A stretch of 51,298 nt of DNA from an uncultured Bacteroidales bacterium (GCA_902762385.1 CACWNQ010000024.1:1-51298); one strand, 5' to 3'; shown: positions 21,718 through 31,709, counted from the stretch's first letter. Numbers and translations are program-made. Notes: generated by a model from the letters alone, not told the origin.

Positions 21718-23793
21718 ATGAAAAAGAAAACACTCCCCCTAATCAAGGATGACCCATGGCTTGAACCCTTTGAAGAAGCCATTGTGGGGCGACACAACGA
21801 TTTCCTTAATAAGGAGAAAGAACTCACTGGCGAGGATGGCTCGCTGGTCGACTTTGCCAATGCCTATAACTACTACGGGCTTCACCACAGCGACAAGGGT
21901 TGGACCTTGCGCGAGTGGGCCCCTAATGCCACCGAGATTTTTGTGGTGGGAGATTTCAACAACTGGACCGAGTGCGCACCTTATAAGATGAGTCAACTTG
22001 CCGATGGCAACTGGGAAATCAATCTTCCCGAGCGTGGCATGAAGCATGGCGACTTGTTCAAGCTTAGCATTCACTGGAATGGTGGCCAGGGAGAACGCAT
22101 ACCTGCCTATGCCACCCGTGTGGTTCAGGACGATGCCACCAAGATCTTCTCGGCTCAGGTATGGAATCCCGAGGAGAAATATGAATTTAAAGTCAAGAAC
22201 TTCAAACCCGATGTGAAACCACTGCTCATCTATGAGTGTCACATAGGTATGGCGCAAAACCGTGAGGGTGTGGGCACCTACGATGAATTCCGTGAGAACG
22301 TGCTGCCTCGCATCGCTGCCGACGGTTATAACGCAATCCAGATTATGGCAATCCAGGAACATCCCTATTATGGTTCCTTCGGTTACCATGTGTCGAGTTT
22401 TTATGCTGCTTCGAGCCGCTTTGGTACCCCCGAGGAGCTCAAGCATCTTATCGACGACGCGCACTCGCGTGGAATTGCCGTGATTATGGATATCGTGCAC
22501 TCTCATGCGGTGAAGAATGAGGTTGAGGGTCTGGGCCGATTTGACGGCAGTTACGACCTCTACTTTTACGGCGATGGCCGTCGCGAGCATCCTGCTTGGG
22601 ACTCGCTGTGCTTCGACTACGGCAAGAATGCAGTGCTCAACTTCCTGCTGAGTAACTGCAAGTTCTGGCTCGAGGAGTATAAGTTTGACGGCTTCCGCTT
22701 CGATGGTGTAACCTCGATGCTTTACTACAACCATGGTCTTGGTCAGGCGTTTGGAGGCTATGAGGACTATTACAACGGTAATCAGGACACCAATGCTATT
22801 ACCTATCTCACTCTTGCTAACAAACTCATCCACGAGGTGAATCCACGTGCTATAACCATAGCCGAGGAAATGAGTGGCATGCCAGGACTGGCACGCAAGG
22901 TGAAAGATGGAGGCATAGGCTTCGATTATCGCATGGCAATGGGAATTCCTGACTATTGGATTAAGACCATCAAGGAGCAGAAGGATGAGCACTGGAAACC
23001 AACCTCGATATTCTGGGAACTCACTAACCGTCGTGCCGACGAGAAGACTATCTCTTATGCCGAGAGCCACGATCAGGCACTTGTGGGCGACAAGACCATC
23101 ATCTTCCGCTTGATTGACAAGGAAATGTACTGGCACATGATGACAGGTGATGATAATGGTGTGGTGAGCCGAGGCATTGCACTGCACAAGCTCATCAGGC
23201 TCGTTACTGCATCGACAATCAACGGTGGTTACCTCAACTTCATGGGTAACGAGTGGGGACATCCTGAGTGGATTGACTTCCCACGTGAGGGCAACGGATG
23301 GAGCTATAAGTATGCTCGCCGCCAGTGGGATTTAGTTGACCGCGAGGACCTCAAATATCAGTTCCTCAACAATTGGGACAACGACGTGATGCACCTCATA
23401 GGTGGCACTCACAATTTCCAGGCTCTGCCCATTCGCAAACTCTGGGATAAGGATGATGACCAGGTGCTTGCCTACATGCGTGGCGACATCGTGTTTGTGT
23501 TCAACTTCAATCCCGTGAAATCGTTCAGCGACTATGGCTTCTTGGCACCAGCAGGAGAGTACCATGGCGTGATGACTAGCGATAACGCTCGCTATGGTGG
23601 CTATGGCAATGTCGACGAAAATGTTAAACACTTAACGCAGCCCGATCCACTTTACGATAGCGCTGGACTGGGATGGCTTAAACTCTACATTCCTGCTCGC
23701 TCGGCATTGATTCTGCGCCTGCAGCCAAGGAAACCCAAAGCTGCGAAAAAAGCTGCCCCAAAACCAGCAGCAAAGAAAAAAACAAAAAAATGA
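21718..23793 (+). CDS. glgB: 1,4-alpha-glucan branching enzyme
   Basis: A 691-residue GH13 enzyme that makes alpha-1,6 branches in glycogen. An N-terminal CBM48 (about 35-125, GWTLREWAPNATEIFVVGDF) is followed by the catalytic barrel, with the four conserved regions DIVHSH, GFRFDGV (nucleophile Asp329), AEE (acid Glu383) and ESHD (Asp452). A C-terminal beta domain follows, then a Lys/Ala/Pro-rich tail of about 20 residues (KPKAAKKAAPKPAAKKKTKK) that is not part of the family fold. The sequence is of the eukaryote-like GlgB type. No signal peptide, so cytoplasmic. It stands alone in its transcript, close to other alpha-glucan genes. Confidence 0.93.
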   Translation: MKKKTLPLIKDDPWLEPFEEAIVGRHNDFLNKEKELTGEDGSLVDFANAYNYYGLHHSDKGWTLREWAPNATEIFVVGDFNNWTECAPYKMSQLADGNWEINLPERGMKHGDLFKLSIHWNGGQGERIPAYATRVVQDDATKIFSAQVWNPEEKYEFKVKNFKPDVKPLLIYECHIGMAQNREGVGTYDEFRENVLPRIAADGYNAIQIMAIQEHPYYGSFGYHVSSFYAASSRFGTPEELKHLIDDAHSRGIAVIMDIVHSHAVKNEVEGLGRFDGSYDLYFYGDGRREHPAWDSLCFDYGKNAVLNFLLSNCKFWLEEYKFDGFRFDGVTSMLYYNHGLGQAFGGYEDYYNGNQDTNAITYLTLANKLIHEVNPRAITIAEEMSGMPGLARKVKDGGIGFDYRMAMGIPDYWIKTIKEQKDEHWKPTSIFWELTNRRADEKTISYAESHDQALVGDKTIIFRLIDKEMYWHMMTGDDNGVVSRGIALHKLIRLVTASTINGGYLNFMGNEWGHPEWIDFPREGNGWSYKYARRQWDLVDREDLKYQFLNNWDNDVMHLIGGTHNFQALPIRKLWDKDDDQVLAYMRGDIVFVFNFNPVKSFSDYGFLAPAGEYHGVMTSDNARYGGYGNVDENVKHLTQPDPLYDSAGLGWLKLYIPARSALILRLQPRKPKAAKKAAPKPAAKKKTKK

Positions 23794-23796
23794 GTC

Positions 23797-23836
23797 AAAA
23801 GTGAAGAAAAGGGATGGTTCCTTTTTCTTCACTTTT
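23797..23836 (+). terminator. Terminator after glgB
   Basis: AAAAGTGAAGAAAAGGG (23797-23813) pairs with CCTTTTTCTTCACTTTT (23820-23836), with a T-rich second arm, directly behind the stop at 23793. Confidence 0.8.
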
Positions 23837-23857
23837 ACATTTAAAACTTAACACTTA

Positions 23858-24400
23858 ATGAACGTTGTAGTTTATTGCTCAGCCAATGCCAATCTTCCCG
23901 AGGAGATAACTAGCATCGCTGCCTCTCTGGGTCAGTGGATAGGGGAGAGAGGCCACTCGCTGGTGTATGGCGGGGTGAATGCAGGACTGATGCACATTAC
24001 TGCTCAGGCGGCTCACGATGCTGGTTGCCAAAATGTTATTGGCATTGTGCCCGAGTTCTTCAAGCATCGTGCCGACCCACTGTGCACCGAGCTTGTGCTT
24101 GCCCGTGACCTGAACCATCGCAAGGCTATGCTCATCGAGCGTGGCGATGTCTTTGTGGTGCTGCCGGGTGGCCTAGGCACTATCGACGAGTGGATTTCGA
24201 CGCTGTCGACGCTAGTGGTGGAGGGTAGTGATTGCCCCATCATTGTGGTGAATTATAACGGCATGTTCTCGGCTCAGGCTGAGCAGTTGAGCAACACAGC
24301 ACAGTCGCAGTTTTCGCGCTCGCCACTCATCGCTAGCTCGATTCTGGTCAACAACTCACTAGAACTAATTAACAAACTAAACGAAATAAACAAGCTATGA
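23858..24400 (+). CDS. LOG family protein
   Basis: A 180-residue Rossmann-type protein with the family signature PGGLGTIDEW (Pro103 to about residue 112). LOG proteins hydrolyse cytokinin riboside 5'-monophosphates and related nucleotides, or act on nucleotides more generally in bacteria; the true bacterial substrate is uncertain. Its stop overlaps the start of the adenosyltransferase (ATGA), so the two are translated together. Confidence 0.9.
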   Translation: MNVVVYCSANANLPEEITSIAASLGQWIGERGHSLVYGGVNAGLMHITAQAAHDAGCQNVIGIVPEFFKHRADPLCTELVLARDLNHRKAMLIERGDVFVVLPGGLGTIDEWISTLSTLVVEGSDCPIIVVNYNGMFSAQAEQLSNTAQSQFSRSPLIASSILVNNSLELINKLNEINKL

Positions 24401-24957
24401 AATCAAAAGTTTATACTCTCACAGGCGATAAAGGAACTACATCATTGGTTGGTGGCCAGCGAGTTGCTAAAGACGACATCCGTGTCGAGGCTTATGGAAC
24501 GGTCGATGAGCTGAATGCTCACATCGGCATGCTGGCTCATGCCATAAAAGGCGAGATTCCCGAGGTGGAGCAGCTGATATTCAAGATTCAGAACAAACTG
24601 TTTAACTTGGGTGCTTACTTGGCTACCGAGCAGACTGATGTGGAGGCTCCAGTTTATGGCCTTAGCGACGATGACGTAAAGGCTGTTGAGGCTATGATTG
24701 ATGCCCTTGACGAGCAATTGCCTCCCATGCGTGGATTTATTCTGCCAGGTGGAGCCCAAGCTTCGGTGTGCTGCGACATTTGCCGCACCGTGACACGTCG
24801 CGCCGAGCGCCGTGTGGTGACACTCGCTGCACAGCAACCTCTTAATCCCCTTGCTCAGCGCTATCTCAACCGCCTGAGCGACTTCTTCTTCATCCTCGCC
24901 CGCCACTGCAACGTGACCAGCAATGTAGAAGAGGTGCTTTGGGATAAGAATAGCTAG
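24397..24957 (+). CDS. Cob(I)alamin adenosyltransferase (PduO type)
   Basis: A 186-residue ATR that transfers the adenosyl group of ATP to cob(I)alamin to give coenzyme B12. The N-terminal TGDKGTTSLVGGQRV is the ATP-binding segment, and the C-terminal RTVTRRAERRVV plus NRLSDFFFILAR are typical of the trimer. The protein is cytoplasmic. The ATG overlaps the LOG stop by four bases. It is followed by a terminator, so this is a two-gene operon. Confidence 0.9.
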   Translation: MKSKVYTLTGDKGTTSLVGGQRVAKDDIRVEAYGTVDELNAHIGMLAHAIKGEIPEVEQLIFKIQNKLFNLGAYLATEQTDVEAPVYGLSDDDVKAVEAMIDALDEQLPPMRGFILPGGAQASVCCDICRTVTRRAERRVVTLAAQQPLNPLAQRYLNRLSDFFFILARHCNVTSNVEEVLWDKNS

Positions 24958-24969
24958 GATATAGAAATT

Positions 24970-24981
24970 GCAAACGTTTGC
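24970..24981. promoter_or_regulatory. LacI-type operator palindrome upstream of the large secreted protein
   Basis: GCAAACGTTTGC is a perfect 12-base palindrome of the type bound by LacI-family sugar regulators. It lies 56 bases ahead of the -7 box at 25037. A one-base-different site is at 33479-33490 before the starch operon. No LacI gene is in the window. Confidence 0.55.
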
Positions 24982-25012
24982 GCGGTTTTTCGTTGGAAAA
25001 ATCGCGCTTTTT
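24981..25012 (+). terminator. Terminator after the adenosyltransferase gene
   Basis: CGCGGTTTTTC and GAAAAATCGCG arms with a GTTG loop, followed by CTTTTT. It shares one base with the operator palindrome. Confidence 0.75.
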
Positions 25013-25036
25013 GCGCTTTACACCTATTTATATTAA

Positions 25037-25044
25037 TAATTTTG
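25037..25044 (+). promoter_or_regulatory. -7 box of the large secreted protein gene
   Basis: TAATTTTG preceded by tattaa. The same TATTAATAATTTTG-like context is seen at the malQ promoter (33521-33535). It lies 96 bases before the ATG. Confidence 0.5.
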
Positions 25045-25140
25045 CGTGCTTTTAGGCTAAAAAAACATTGACCTTCAAGCTGTTTTAATAACCATATAGA
25101 AAACTTATTCAAAACAAAATTAATACTAAAACTAAACAAA

Positions 25141-28100
25141 ATGAAAGAAAAATTTAAACATTGGGCATGGAGGACCCTACTAACCCTCACCTGCCTAATT
25201 GCAGGCTTCTCACAAGCCAATGCCATTAAGGTGTATTTAAAACCTAATAGTGATTGGGCGAAAGACAATGCACGTTTTGCAGTCTATTGCTTCAAAGGCT
25301 CATCTAACACATGGGTGTCTATGTCTTCTACCACACTCAATGACGAATCAGGTTACTATGTTTCAGAAGTTGACAATTCTACTTATTCTACAATCATCTT
25401 CTGTCGCATGAACCCTAACACTACAGATAATAATTGGGACAATAGATGGAATCAAAGTGCTGATATCCCAATGCCCACAGCTGATGCGTTATATGACATG
25501 AGTGGCATCACTGATTGGGGTGGCTGGACATTAGATCCCACACTTGTGAATGTCGCACCTTCTACTCCAGTGTTCTCGCTGGCTAGTGGCACCTATGATA
25601 CTAACCAGAGTGTGACAATATCTTCGACTGCTGGTGCTACTGTCTATTATACTACCGATGGCAGTGACCCTACTACCAGTAGCGCTGTGTACAGCGGTGC
25701 CATTGCGCTTGAAGATGAGGGCAACTACACTATCAAGGCTATTGCCGTTAACGACTATGGCACAAGCAGTGTGGCTACAGCCGAGTATACTATTGCCTAT
25801 AAAGATATTTATCTCTTTGGCTCGGTGGGCATCCAGCATGCTTGGAATTTCTCGAATGGCAATTACAAGCTGGTTACTGTCGATGGCATAACCTATACTG
25901 GCGCTTATCGTGTTAATAAAAACACTGCTGAAGATGTGGGTTATTTCATCTTGGGAAGTGCTGAGGACATAACTTGGGGTGACCAAAGGATGATTGGATC
26001 GGATGCTGATGGTGATAACTGGGATATTATTGATAGTAATTTGGGCTCACTGATGAACACTGTGGCTGGTTCGAAAAAACCTTGGAAGGTTACAACTGGC
26101 GAAGGTGTCTATGAGTTTGATTTCAATCGTGTGAATAACACACTTGTTGTCACAAAGTTCCATGGTGGCACATCAATCTTTGTCTATGATTATGCGCGTC
26201 CTTACATCTATGTAAAGGACAGCGAGGGCACTGAGTTCAACGGCGAGTATCCTGGTGCTAACATCAACATCATTGATGAAACAGTGGGTGGAACAAGTGG
26301 CTTGAGCAGTGTGGATGCCGAAGGCAAATATAATTACCAAAATGTAGGCACTGGAACTCTTGCATGGTATGAATTCCCAGTTCCTTCAACTAACGAAATC
26401 ACTTTTGAGCTGCTCCACAACAGCGAGAACACGGTTACAAGTTCACAGGAACAAACTGCCCAGGGTGAAGTTTACTATTACTGGGATGGCACTCAATATG
26501 TGAAACTCAACTCAAGGAATGACGCTGCCAACCTGCGCCGCATTGTGGCTCACGTGCGCATGCAAGGCACCGAAGTGCCCACATGCAATGGCATGAAAAT
26601 GAACGGCCCCAGCTCGTTCTATGGACAAATGTACTACTGGATGGCAGTGACTACTGCCGAATCGGCACACTTCGTTATTGCCGACAAATATGCTCATGGC
26701 TTTGATGCAAAGAACGTATTAAGCGATTTCTATGTTGAACTGGTTGATGGCGAATATAAGCTTATAAATAAGACTGAACTTGAGAGCCGCCTTGCCAACA
26801 AGACAGGTGTGGGAACAATTATCCACCTGCAAAAGAACAGCAACACCCCCGAGGCACACGAAAGTGACGTGCTTGGTGTAAACACATGGGTGTGGAGCCA
26901 GAGTGAGAATGAAAATATCAACACCACTAACTTGGGACGCACATGGTGGGGCCGTCACAATTCGCAATGGGCAGGTTCCAAGTATGAAGAAAATTATCAG
27001 AACTCGCGATACATATATCAGGCAGATGGATTGAATGGAAATGCTGATGTGTATGTTGAGACAACTGAGGATGGCGCCGAGTGGTACACCTGGTATGAGG
27101 ACAACAGCGTTGCAAGTGCTACATTTGGTTACGGAACTTTAGCTGCTGGCGCGACTTATCCTACCTATACTCCTGATAAGAGAAAGTATCAATTCTACAT
27201 GCACAATGAATCTCCTGCTATTACTCAGCAGGCTGGCGAGTTGTGGTACGTTTGGACCCCCGACTTCAGCAAGACAGGTAACGATAACGGAGAGTTAATC
27301 GATGTTACCCGCACCTACGAGAGCCGCGCTAAGCAAAAGGCGCTTTGCTCAACAGTTCGCGAGGGCAACTACGTTTACTACACCGACATCAAGGGCTGGG
27401 GCGACAATAATATCTTCTGTTATGTGTTTGAAGGAACTTCATCGCTTGTTGGTCCTTGGCCAGGTATCCAGATGACAAAGATTGGATATGACGACGAGGG
27501 ACATCCTGTCTACCTGATTGATCTTTCCAACTATAATTTGCCATCTGCTTCAAGCACTGCGGGCATTATCTTCAATAACGGCAAGAAAGATACCGACAAC
27601 ACTAAAGCACAGACCGGTAACCTTGAGTGGGCCAATGGTGGCTGCTACGACTACCTGGGCTTGCTCTACCGAGTGGGTGGTAACATTGATGTTATCGAAA
27701 ATGAACCTGATGGCAATCCCGCCACTCTCACCTTGCGTGGCGTGTGGTACAGCCGCGTGAAGCACACCCTCTTTGCCAAGGACGATAATAACTATAACAA
27801 CAAGTCGATAAACGGCTATGGCTATGTTGACTATGGCAAGAGCACAGGTCTGCAAGATAGTTATGACCAGAGCAACTGGGTTGAGATAATGCCCTACGGT
27901 GATATTACTGAAGAAGATTTGTTTAACCTTATCAACAAGGAGTTTGTGCTCTATGGAATGAAGCTCAATAGTGTGAACCCATTGTTTGAGGCGATTTCAA
28001 TTAAAGTCACAGGAGAGGTGGACGATTATGCACCTAATAAATTTGTGGCCTCCAACTTCATGGGCATGTATCAAACTTCATCGAATGGCACAAAATATTT

Positions 28101-28722
28101 CTTCGTGCAGCCAAAACCCAACGAGTTTGTTGATATTGAGAGGTCGATATATGTAAATGTTGATGCTGAGGGCAATCCCTGCTGCCGTTTTGTGATGAAT
28201 ACTAACACAGGACTTGATGGCTCATTCAACGTTGACTGGACTTATCATGACCCAACCTATTTGTCAACTGGTATCAACACATCGACTGGTCAGGTTGTTT
28301 TCAACCCTCTTACTGAAGATGAATTGTCACATGCTGGAGTAGACCCACAGCTTACTCACCTCACTGGTTATACTGGCTGGTTGGCTATTGTGAAGGTTAA
28401 TGACCCTGCTGCCACATCGGCAACAGTGCAGAATGCACTTCGCTTGGCAGCCGAGAGCACACAATTTGATCCTTCGGCCTACGATGCAAGTGTTTCGCCA
28501 TCTACTGACTATACTGTTTACCCCATTTGCTTGGATAGCCGTCTTGCTACTGCGATTGAGGCGATTGGGGCTGACAAGGCTGCGGGGATGCGCACGCTCA
28601 AGGCCACTCGCTACTACAATATGATGGGCGTTGAGTCGAGCACTCCATTCCAGGGCGTGAATATCATAGTCAAGGAATACACTGACGGCTCTCGCGAGTC
28701 GAGCAAGATGATCATGCGATAA
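25141..28722 (+). CDS. Very large secreted multi-domain starch-binding-like protein
   Basis: A 1193-residue secreted protein with a signal peptide (about 1-28). The first domain (about 29-115) looks like a CBM26-type starch-binding module (KVYLKPNSDWAKDNARFAVY), and similar modules seem to recur (YIYVKDSEGTEFNGEYPG; YVYYTDIKGWGDNNIFCYVF). A CHB_HEX_C_1/FN3-like unit is at about 140-222 (TISSTAGATVYYTTDGSDPT). The C-terminus (NMMGVESSTPFQGVNIIVKE) resembles the sorting tails of this group. No catalytic domain is recognised. The operator upstream suggests co-regulation with the starch operon. A role in holding starch at the cell surface is likely but inferred. Confidence 0.8.
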   Translation: MKEKFKHWAWRTLLTLTCLIAGFSQANAIKVYLKPNSDWAKDNARFAVYCFKGSSNTWVSMSSTTLNDESGYYVSEVDNSTYSTIIFCRMNPNTTDNNWDNRWNQSADIPMPTADALYDMSGITDWGGWTLDPTLVNVAPSTPVFSLASGTYDTNQSVTISSTAGATVYYTTDGSDPTTSSAVYSGAIALEDEGNYTIKAIAVNDYGTSSVATAEYTIAYKDIYLFGSVGIQHAWNFSNGNYKLVTVDGITYTGAYRVNKNTAEDVGYFILGSAEDITWGDQRMIGSDADGDNWDIIDSNLGSLMNTVAGSKKPWKVTTGEGVYEFDFNRVNNTLVVTKFHGGTSIFVYDYARPYIYVKDSEGTEFNGEYPGANINIIDETVGGTSGLSSVDAEGKYNYQNVGTGTLAWYEFPVPSTNEITFELLHNSENTVTSSQEQTAQGEVYYYWDGTQYVKLNSRNDAANLRRIVAHVRMQGTEVPTCNGMKMNGPSSFYGQMYYWMAVTTAESAHFVIADKYAHGFDAKNVLSDFYVELVDGEYKLINKTELESRLANKTGVGTIIHLQKNSNTPEAHESDVLGVNTWVWSQSENENINTTNLGRTWWGRHNSQWAGSKYEENYQNSRYIYQADGLNGNADVYVETTEDGAEWYTWYEDNSVASATFGYGTLAAGATYPTYTPDKRKYQFYMHNESPAITQQAGELWYVWTPDFSKTGNDNGELIDVTRTYESRAKQKALCSTVREGNYVYYTDIKGWGDNNIFCYVFEGTSSLVGPWPGIQMTKIGYDDEGHPVYLIDLSNYNLPSASSTAGIIFNNGKKDTDNTKAQTGNLEWANGGCYDYLGLLYRVGGNIDVIENEPDGNPATLTLRGVWYSRVKHTLFAKDDNNYNNKSINGYGYVDYGKSTGLQDSYDQSNWVEIMPYGDITEEDLFNLINKEFVLYGMKLNSVNPLFEAISIKVTGEVDDYAPNKFVASNFMGMYQTSSNGTKYFFVQPKPNEFVDIERSIYVNVDAEGNPCCRFVMNTNTGLDGSFNVDWTYHDPTYLSTGINTSTGQVVFNPLTEDELSHAGVDPQLTHLTGYTGWLAIVKVNDPAATSATVQNALRLAAESTQFDPSAYDASVSPSTDYTVYPICLDSRLATAIEAIGADKAAGMRTLKATRYYNMMGVESSTPFQGVNIIVKEYTDGSRESSKMIMR

Positions 28723-28747
28723 CTCATAAATACAATTTCAAAATGAG

Positions 28748-28786
28748 AATAAAGCGTCAATTTACTTGTTGGCGCTTTATTTTTTC
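28748..28786 (+). terminator. Terminator after the large secreted protein gene
   Basis: AATAAAGCG and CGCTTTATT arms followed by TTTTT, 26 bases after the stop. Confidence 0.8.
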
Positions 28787-28797
28787 CATCCCTTTAC

Positions 28798-28828
28798 TTT
28801 GTCTCCTTACCAAAAATGTGTATATTTG
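28798..28828 (+). promoter_or_regulatory. Promoter of the porin-DcuB operon
   Basis: TTTG (28798-28801), 19 bases, TATATTTG (28821-28828), 44 bases before the ATG. A consensus Bacteroidetes promoter. Confidence 0.8.
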
Positions 28829-28872
28829 TACCGAATAATATCATTAACAACAAAATAAAATAGACTATTGCT

Positions 28873-30096
28873 ATGAAAAAGTCATTGTTAGTATTATTAG
28901 CGTTGCTATGGTTGTTACCAGCCATGGCGGTCGAAGACGTGAGTTCTATTGTTGATAATGCCGATGGTGTTAATAATGCTAATGTGATTGAGAATGCCGT
29001 TAGCACCGAGAGTCCACAGGCTAATGACAATGATAAGAAAAATGAGAAACCACCTATTTTTACAAAACCTAAATTTAGCGGATATGGCATTGCCTCCTAT
29101 CAAGCCACTTTCCAGGAAGGAAACAATAGCAATACCTTCAACATCAGGATTGTGAGAGCTTCGTTCGAGGGAAGAATCCTTAATGAATTGTACTATAAGG
29201 TGCAAGGCCAAATCAACGGCAACACTTCCACTTTGGGTAGCAGTCCTCGCCTTGTCGATTACTTCATGGAGTGGCAGCGTTTTGACTTCCTTAAGATAAA
29301 ACTTGGCCAGTTTAAGAGGCCATTCACCTTTGAAAATCCCATGCATCCGCTTGATCAGGGTTTTATGTCTTATTCCCAGCCTATCTCGAAACTGTCGGGT
29401 TTCAGCGACCGCACAGGCGAGCATGCCAGCAATGGCCGTGACATAGGTCTGCAGTTGCAGGGCGACTTCCTTAAGAATAGCTCAGGTCGTTACTTGCTTC
29501 ACTACCAGGTGGGCGTGTTCAACGGACAGGGAATCAATGTTACCGATGTCGACAAGAAGAAGGATATCATAGGCGGTGTGTGGGTGATGCCTATTGCCGG
29601 ACTGCGCATTGGCGCATTTGGCTGGGAAGGTTCCTATGCCCGCAAGAGTGGTGGCGAGGTGCTAAGTCTTAACAAGCATCGCTATGCTTTGAGTGCTGAG
29701 TATAAGAAGGGCGATTTGCAGTTACGTGGCGAGTACATCCATTCTACTGGTTTGGGCTTTGCTACAACCTATCAAAAGCCCGGCGATGCCACCGACTTGA
29801 CAATCAAGACCTATACCGACCGCGAGGGCAATGCAATAGCTGCTAATAAGGCCGACGGTTTTTATGCTCTTGCTATCGTTCCGGTTTATCGCGACAAATT
29901 GCTTGTAAAAGGACGCTATGACCTGTATCGTCCCAGCGCTTCATGGCTGCACGCAAAGACTAACTATGAGATAGGTCTCAATTTCCGTTTTTGCAAGTAC
30001 TTTGAGATACAGTCGGAATATGTGTTCACCAACGACCGCGCACTCGCTCATCACAACTACAGTAGCGTGTATGTGCAAGTGAGCGTGCGCTATTAA
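28873..30096 (+). CDS. Phosphate-selective-porin-like outer membrane protein
   Basis: A 407-residue protein with a signal peptide (about 1-19) and an Asn/Asp-rich linker. The OprP/OprO-like beta-barrel starts at about residue 66 (FSGYGIASYQATFQEGNN) and ends in a YVQVSVRY strand with a C-terminal aromatic residue. The segment LGQFKRPFTFENPMHPLDQG is typical of the family. It is the first gene of a two-gene unit with the DcuB transporter 70 bases downstream, so it may pass anions such as dicarboxylates across the outer membrane. Confidence 0.85.
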   Translation: MKKSLLVLLALLWLLPAMAVEDVSSIVDNADGVNNANVIENAVSTESPQANDNDKKNEKPPIFTKPKFSGYGIASYQATFQEGNNSNTFNIRIVRASFEGRILNELYYKVQGQINGNTSTLGSSPRLVDYFMEWQRFDFLKIKLGQFKRPFTFENPMHPLDQGFMSYSQPISKLSGFSDRTGEHASNGRDIGLQLQGDFLKNSSGRYLLHYQVGVFNGQGINVTDVDKKKDIIGGVWVMPIAGLRIGAFGWEGSYARKSGGEVLSLNKHRYALSAEYKKGDLQLRGEYIHSTGLGFATTYQKPGDATDLTIKTYTDREGNAIAANKADGFYALAIVPVYRDKLLVKGRYDLYRPSASWLHAKTNYEIGLNFRFCKYFEIQSEYVFTNDRALAHHNYSSVYVQVSVRY

Positions 30097-30166
30097 TGAA
30101 CGACAGAGGTAAGCTTTGGCCCTCGTACTAAAAACTGAAAACTAATAACTAATAAACTAAATATTT

Positions 30167-31624
30167 ATGTCAGTGTTAATGATTTTACAGCTCTGCATCG
30201 TTCTTGCAGCGTTGTGGCTGGGTTCCCGATATGGTAGCCTGGCATTGGGTGCCATTTCAGGAATTGGCCTTGCGATTCTGGTGTTTGGGTTTGGTTTAGA
30301 GCCCGGTACACCTCCCACCGATGTTATCTATATCATCATAGCAGCAGTTACCTGTGCAGGTATTATGCAGGCGTCGGGTGGTATGGACTGGCTTATCCAG
30401 TTGGCCGAGAAATTCCTGCGTAAGCATCCCGACCGCATCACTTTCTTTGCCCCCATTTGCACCTTCCTCCTTACCGTGCTTGTGGGAACGGGACACGTTG
30501 TTTACACCTTGATGCCCATCATTTGCGACATCGCCATTAAGAAGGGCATCCGTCCTGAGCGCCCATGTGGTATTGCTAGTATCGCATCGCAGATTGGTAT
30601 AACCTGTTCGCCCATCGCCGCTGCTGTGGTGGCATTTATCACAATTTCGGGAACCAATGGCTATGCCATAACCATCCCCAAGGTGCTCATGGTAACAATG
30701 CCTGCGTGCTTGCTGGGTATTATTATTGCATCGGTAGCTTCCTATAAGCGTGGCAAGGACCTTGACAAAGATCCTGAGTTCCAGAAGAAGATTGCTGACC
30801 CCGAGCAGCGTGAGTTTATCTACGGCAGCACAGCTACCACCCTTGATAAAAAGATTGCTCCTGAGAGCAAGCGCGCTGTATTCATTTTCTTTGGAGCCCT
30901 GCTTGTTATTGTGTTCTTTGCTATCTTCCAAGATATGCTTCCTGCCTATGAGACCGTTAAGGCTATCAAGGGAGCACCTGAAATGGAAATGCTCGGCGCT
31001 AGTATAACTCCAGAACAGCTGGCAAAGATTGAGGAAGTCGTACCCGATGTAACTGAGGTTGTAATGAGTCCGTTGAAAATGAACATTGTGATTCAGATTG
31101 TCATGATAGCCGCAGCAGCGTTGATGATAATCTTCTGCAAGGCTTCTCCCAAGAAGGCTGTCAGCGGTCCAGTTTGGCAGAGTGGTATGGTTGCCGTCGT
31201 TGCAATTTACGGTATCGCATGGCTCGCCGACACTTATTTTGCAAATTATCTAGGTGCTATTCAAGAGATGCTTGCTGGCATGGTAGAGCAATATCCGTGG
31301 TCGATTGCTTTTGCGTTCTTCCTGGTGTCGGTGCTTGTCAACTCGCAAGGTGCTGTGGTAGTTGCCATGCTGCCACTGGCCTATAAGCTTGGCATCGACG
31401 GATGGATACTGCTCGGTGTGTTGCCATCGGTTTATGGCTACTTCTTCATCCCCAACTATCCATCGGATATCGCTACAGTGAACTTTGACCGCACAGGCAC
31501 CACCAAGATTGGCAAATATCTGCTCAACCACTCATTCATGATGCCTGGTTTGGTGCACACCATTGTTGCATGTGTGGCAGGTTATCTTATTGCCTACCTT
31601 TATCATTCTATGGGCTGGATTTAG
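30167..31624 (+). CDS. dcuB: Anaerobic C4-dicarboxylate transporter (Dcu family)
   Basis: A 485-residue inner-membrane protein of the DcuA/DcuB family. The first helices and the conserved ASGGMDWLIQLAEKFLRKHP, GTGHVVYTLMPIICDIAIKK and SQIGITCSPIAAAVVA stretches are present. It exchanges fumarate, malate, aspartate and succinate, which in Bacteroidales serves succinate export during fumarate respiration. A large polar loop (about 190-240) and a second (about 265-305) separate the helix bundles. It is followed by a strong terminator. The DcuB/DcuA distinction is by overall length and similarity and could be wrong. Confidence 0.85.
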   Translation: MSVLMILQLCIVLAALWLGSRYGSLALGAISGIGLAILVFGFGLEPGTPPTDVIYIIIAAVTCAGIMQASGGMDWLIQLAEKFLRKHPDRITFFAPICTFLLTVLVGTGHVVYTLMPIICDIAIKKGIRPERPCGIASIASQIGITCSPIAAAVVAFITISGTNGYAITIPKVLMVTMPACLLGIIIASVASYKRGKDLDKDPEFQKKIADPEQREFIYGSTATTLDKKIAPESKRAVFIFFGALLVIVFFAIFQDMLPAYETVKAIKGAPEMEMLGASITPEQLAKIEEVVPDVTEVVMSPLKMNIVIQIVMIAAAALMIIFCKASPKKAVSGPVWQSGMVAVVAIYGIAWLADTYFANYLGAIQEMLAGMVEQYPWSIAFAFFLVSVLVNSQGAVVVAMLPLAYKLGIDGWILLGVLPSVYGYFFIPNYPSDIATVNFDRTGTTKIGKYLLNHSFMMPGLVHTIVACVAGYLIAYLYHSMGWI

Positions 31625-31643
31625 AGCTTAGAGAATCGACTAA

Positions 31644-31680
31644 AATGGGTGCGCCAGAATTCTAACGCACCCATTTTTTT
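31644..31680 (+). terminator. Terminator after the DcuB gene
   Basis: AATGGGTGCG and CGCACCCATT arms followed by TTTTT, 20 bases past the stop. Confidence 0.9.
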
Positions 31681-31709
31681 CTCATTCGTTAGCACAGTAA
31701 TTGTGCATT

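Noticed and set aside
21739-23262. Long 507-codon open frame antisense to glgB
   Set aside because: It lies wholly inside the firmly identified branching enzyme gene, has no recognisable domain and is explained by codon bias.
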